Source of the DNA: JALOOE01 sp964423545
GTDB taxonomy: Bacteria > Chloroflexota > Anaerolineae > CG2-30-64-16
Assembly: GCA_964423545.1 (NCBI GenBank)
Contig: CAYRFV010000069.1
Span: forward strand, 1 to 21,494
Direction of reading: 5' to 3'
DNA length: 21,494 nucleotides
Below, piece after piece: positions 19,932 to 21,494 of this stretch. A program made the position numbers and the translations under genes. The notes beneath the pieces were generated by a model. It did not search any database. It was not told the origin of the DNA and saw only the letters and a program-made list of their open reading frames with translations. Positions within the stretch are counted from its first letter, which is position 1. Each line of letters opens with the position of its first letter.

Positions 19932-20166
19932 GCTCCCTCCTGATGGACGAAACAGCCAAAGAAAGTCGGACGATCCAACTTTGCGACCCGCGCAACTCGG
20001 AAGCACGCTTCGACGAGCTCAGGGTGACGTTGGCTGAGATCGACATTGTACAGAATTCTACCTGATCTATCCATTATGTCGAAACCAGGCAGTTCAGACG
20101 ATGTGGCATCGTCTGAACTGCCTGGTCCGACCTATGTCTGCCCTTGCACACTCAGGAACAGGCGCC
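19932..20166. other. Intergenic region with a strong hairpin
   Basis: Between the ATPase stop and the phasin start. Holds the palindrome at 20085-20125 and a CTTCGACGAGCTCAGGGTGA stretch near 20008-20027 that resembles a dispersed sequence I have seen in many bacterial genomes. No gene seen. Confidence 0.5.
20085..20125 (-). terminator. Perfect 19-bp hairpin, possible terminator
   Basis: Two perfectly complementary 19-base arms (20085-20103 and 20107-20125, starting CCAGGCAGTTC and ending GAACTGCCTGG) surround a three-base loop. It lies about 40 bases after the P-type ATPase stop on the minus strand. The T-run after it is weak (TTTC), so it may terminate poorly or be a palindromic repeat element. 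Confidence 0.6.
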
Positions 20167-21494
20167 TTACGCCTGCGCCGGCACGGCAACTGACGGCGCT
20201 CCCTTGCTGCGCCTTCGCCGCATGAAGAACTTGATCACCTCGTCCACCAGCAGCAGAACAAAGGCGAAGACGATGCAGATCAGCCACTGGTTGCCGCTCA
20301 GCGTGGTCAGACCCAGGAAGCGCGGGAAACCCAACTCCACCGGCAGGATGATGAACAGCAGGGCCAGCCCGTAGAGCATCAATTGGTTGCGGTCATGGAA
20401 GATATCCCGGTTGAAGGCGCTCCCGGTCTCGCTGCGCGCGCTCAGAGCGACGGTGATGTTGAACAGCGAGAAGACGACGAAAGCTATGGTAGCTGCCACG
20501 GCCGCGCCGGCCGGCTCATACAGCGCCTCCAGCGTCAGGGTGCCGATGGCCATCAACAGCCCCAGGAAAGCGATGCGCACCCATTGCGAACGGGAAAGCA
20601 CCGGTTGGCTGAGCGGGCGAGGTTTGTGCTCCATCAGCCCGGGCGCCGGCTTGTCGAAGCCCAGGGCGATGGCGACGGGCACCTGCACCAGGAAGTTGAT
20701 CCACAGGACGACGAACGGCGTGAAGGGCACGCCGCCGGCGATGACGAAGAATGCTGCCCCCAGGTAGGAAGCGATGAACGCCACCAGCGCTGCCATCTGG
20801 AAGCGGATGAAATTGGACAGGTTGACGTAGATCGCCCGTCCGAACTCGACCGCCTTGACGATGGTGGCGAAGTTGTCGTCGGTCAGGATCATCACCGCCG
20901 CGCCCTTGGAGACCTCGGTGCCGGTGATGCCCATGGCCACGCCGATGTCGGCCTTCTTGAGCGCCGGCGCATCGTTGACGCCGTCACCCGTCATGGCGAC
21001 GATGTTCTGCTTGCGCTGCAAGAGGTCCACCAGGCGGATCTTGTCTTCTGGCGCCACGCGCGCCACCACGCCGATCCCATCCAGTTCTTTCATCAGCTCG
21101 TCGTCGCTCTTGGCCTTGAACTGCGCGCCGGTGAGCGCCGTGCCGGTGATGCCCAGTTGCTTGCCGATGGCCGCCGCGGTCACGGCGTGGTCGCCGGTGA
21201 TCATGCGCACCTGGATGCCGGCGCTGTGGCACTTGGCGATCGCATCGCGGGCCTCGGCGCGCGGCGGATCGACGATGCCGACCATGGCCAGGATGGTGAG
21301 GTCCTTGACCAGTTCGATCAGCTTGGCCTTGGGATCGAAGGTGGCGGGGTCGAAGTCGCGGTAGGCCACCACCATGACGCGCTCGCCGGCCGCCGCCATG
21401 CGGTCGTTCTCCAGCAGCGCCAGCTTGCGGTTCTCGTCAGTCATGGCCACGTCCGGCCCTTCGGGCATCCAGTAATAGCCGCCGCGGGCGATCA
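20167..21494 (-). CDS. P2-type cation-transporting ATPase, C-terminal part
   Basis: The frame is open to the right edge, so the N-terminal part (actuator, phosphorylation site DKTGT, most of the nucleotide domain) is outside. Visible are the P-domain hinge motifs MITGDHAVTA and VAMTGDGVNDAPALKKADIG, then GTEVSKGAAVMILTDDNF, and six C-terminal membrane helices ending in a basic RRRRSKG tail. This is the Ca2+/Na+-type (P2) group. Odd: the M6 helix reads WINFLVQVPVAIALGFDKP, where most P2 pumps have an Asp (TD.LPA) for ion binding; a Gln/Val variant suggests a distinct substrate or the CtpF-like branch, which I recall only in outline. A hairpin follows the stop. Confidence 0.88.
   Translation of the reverse strand, partial: IARGGYYWMPEGPDVAMTDENRKLALLENDRMAAAGERVMVVAYRDFDPATFDPKAKLIELVKDLTILAMVGIVDPPRAEARDAIAKCHSAGIQVRMITGDHAVTAAAIGKQLGITGTALTGAQFKAKSDDELMKELDGIGVVARVAPEDKIRLVDLLQRKQNIVAMTGDGVNDAPALKKADIGVAMGITGTEVSKGAAVMILTDDNFATIVKAVEFGRAIYVNLSNFIRFQMAALVAFIASYLGAAFFVIAGGVPFTPFVVLWINFLVQVPVAIALGFDKPAPGLMEHKPRPLSQPVLSRSQWVRIAFLGLLMAIGTLTLEALYEPAGAAVAATIAFVVFSLFNITVALSARSETGSAFNRDIFHDRNQLMLYGLALLFIILPVELGFPRFLGLTTLSGNQWLICIVFAFVLLLVDEVIKFFMRRRRSKGAPSVAVPAQA

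Noticed and set aside
19801..20046. Minus-strand frame of 81 codons upstream of the phasin
   Set aside because: Overlaps the phasin gene in another frame and includes the CTTCGACGAGCTCAGGGTGA repeat; composition is not protein-like.

Overview
The window is GC-rich bacterial DNA with Shine-Dalgarno-led genes and frequent GTG/TTG starts. No 16S rRNA or other direct phylogenetic marker is present. The combination of excisionase-like HTH proteins, RSF1010-RepA-like ATPase, UPF0175/DUF3368 and FitA toxin-antitoxin parts, and the style of the host-type genes reminds me of Chloroflexota, but this is an impression, not a demonstration.

Layout. From 1 to about 16.9 kb the window looks like a plasmid-type or integrative element with its own replication and segregation genes. 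A leftward operon (2524 down to 1) encodes an HTH regulator, an SSB, an actin-like ATPase, a small ParR-like partner, a small membrane protein and a partial gene with an RNase HII-like N-terminus. A 555-base control region (2525-3079) follows, with a promoter and operator, a structured leader or small RNA, intrinsic terminators with competing antiterminator pairings on both sides, and a tandem 9-bp repeat (iteron-like) cluster. Rightward come two paralogous HTH proteins, a second actin-like ATPase with a ribbon-helix-helix-like partner, a XerC/D-like tyrosine recombinase, an HTH protein, a RepA-like hexameric ATPase, a second 9-bp repeat cluster, a CHC2/Toprim primase, several small genes, a large serine recombinase, an FtsK-like translocase with a two-TM membrane partner, and a winged-helix protein with a PD-(D/E)XK-like segment. 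A third degenerate 9-bp repeat cluster and two damaged toxin-antitoxin loci close the element.

From 17.2 kb to the right edge all genes run leftward and look like host or cargo genes: a SulP transporter preceded by a dual-specificity-type phosphatase, a phasin-like protein, and the C-terminal part of a P2-type cation ATPase.

How the parts fit. SSB, the RepA-like ATPase, the primase and the repeats form a replication module. The two actin/adaptor pairs fit segregation, the tyrosine recombinase fits multimer resolution or integration, and the serine recombinase and FtsK-like motor fit mobility. No classical replication initiator was recognised. Four genes are broken in the sequence as given: the serine recombinase (one base short in an A6 run), the FtsK-like gene (38-nt hairpin-forming insertion), the UPF0175-type antitoxin (in-frame TGA) and the phosphatase (one base short in a G7 run). 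The homopolymer cases could be sequencing error; the insertion and the nonsense codon are less easily explained that way.
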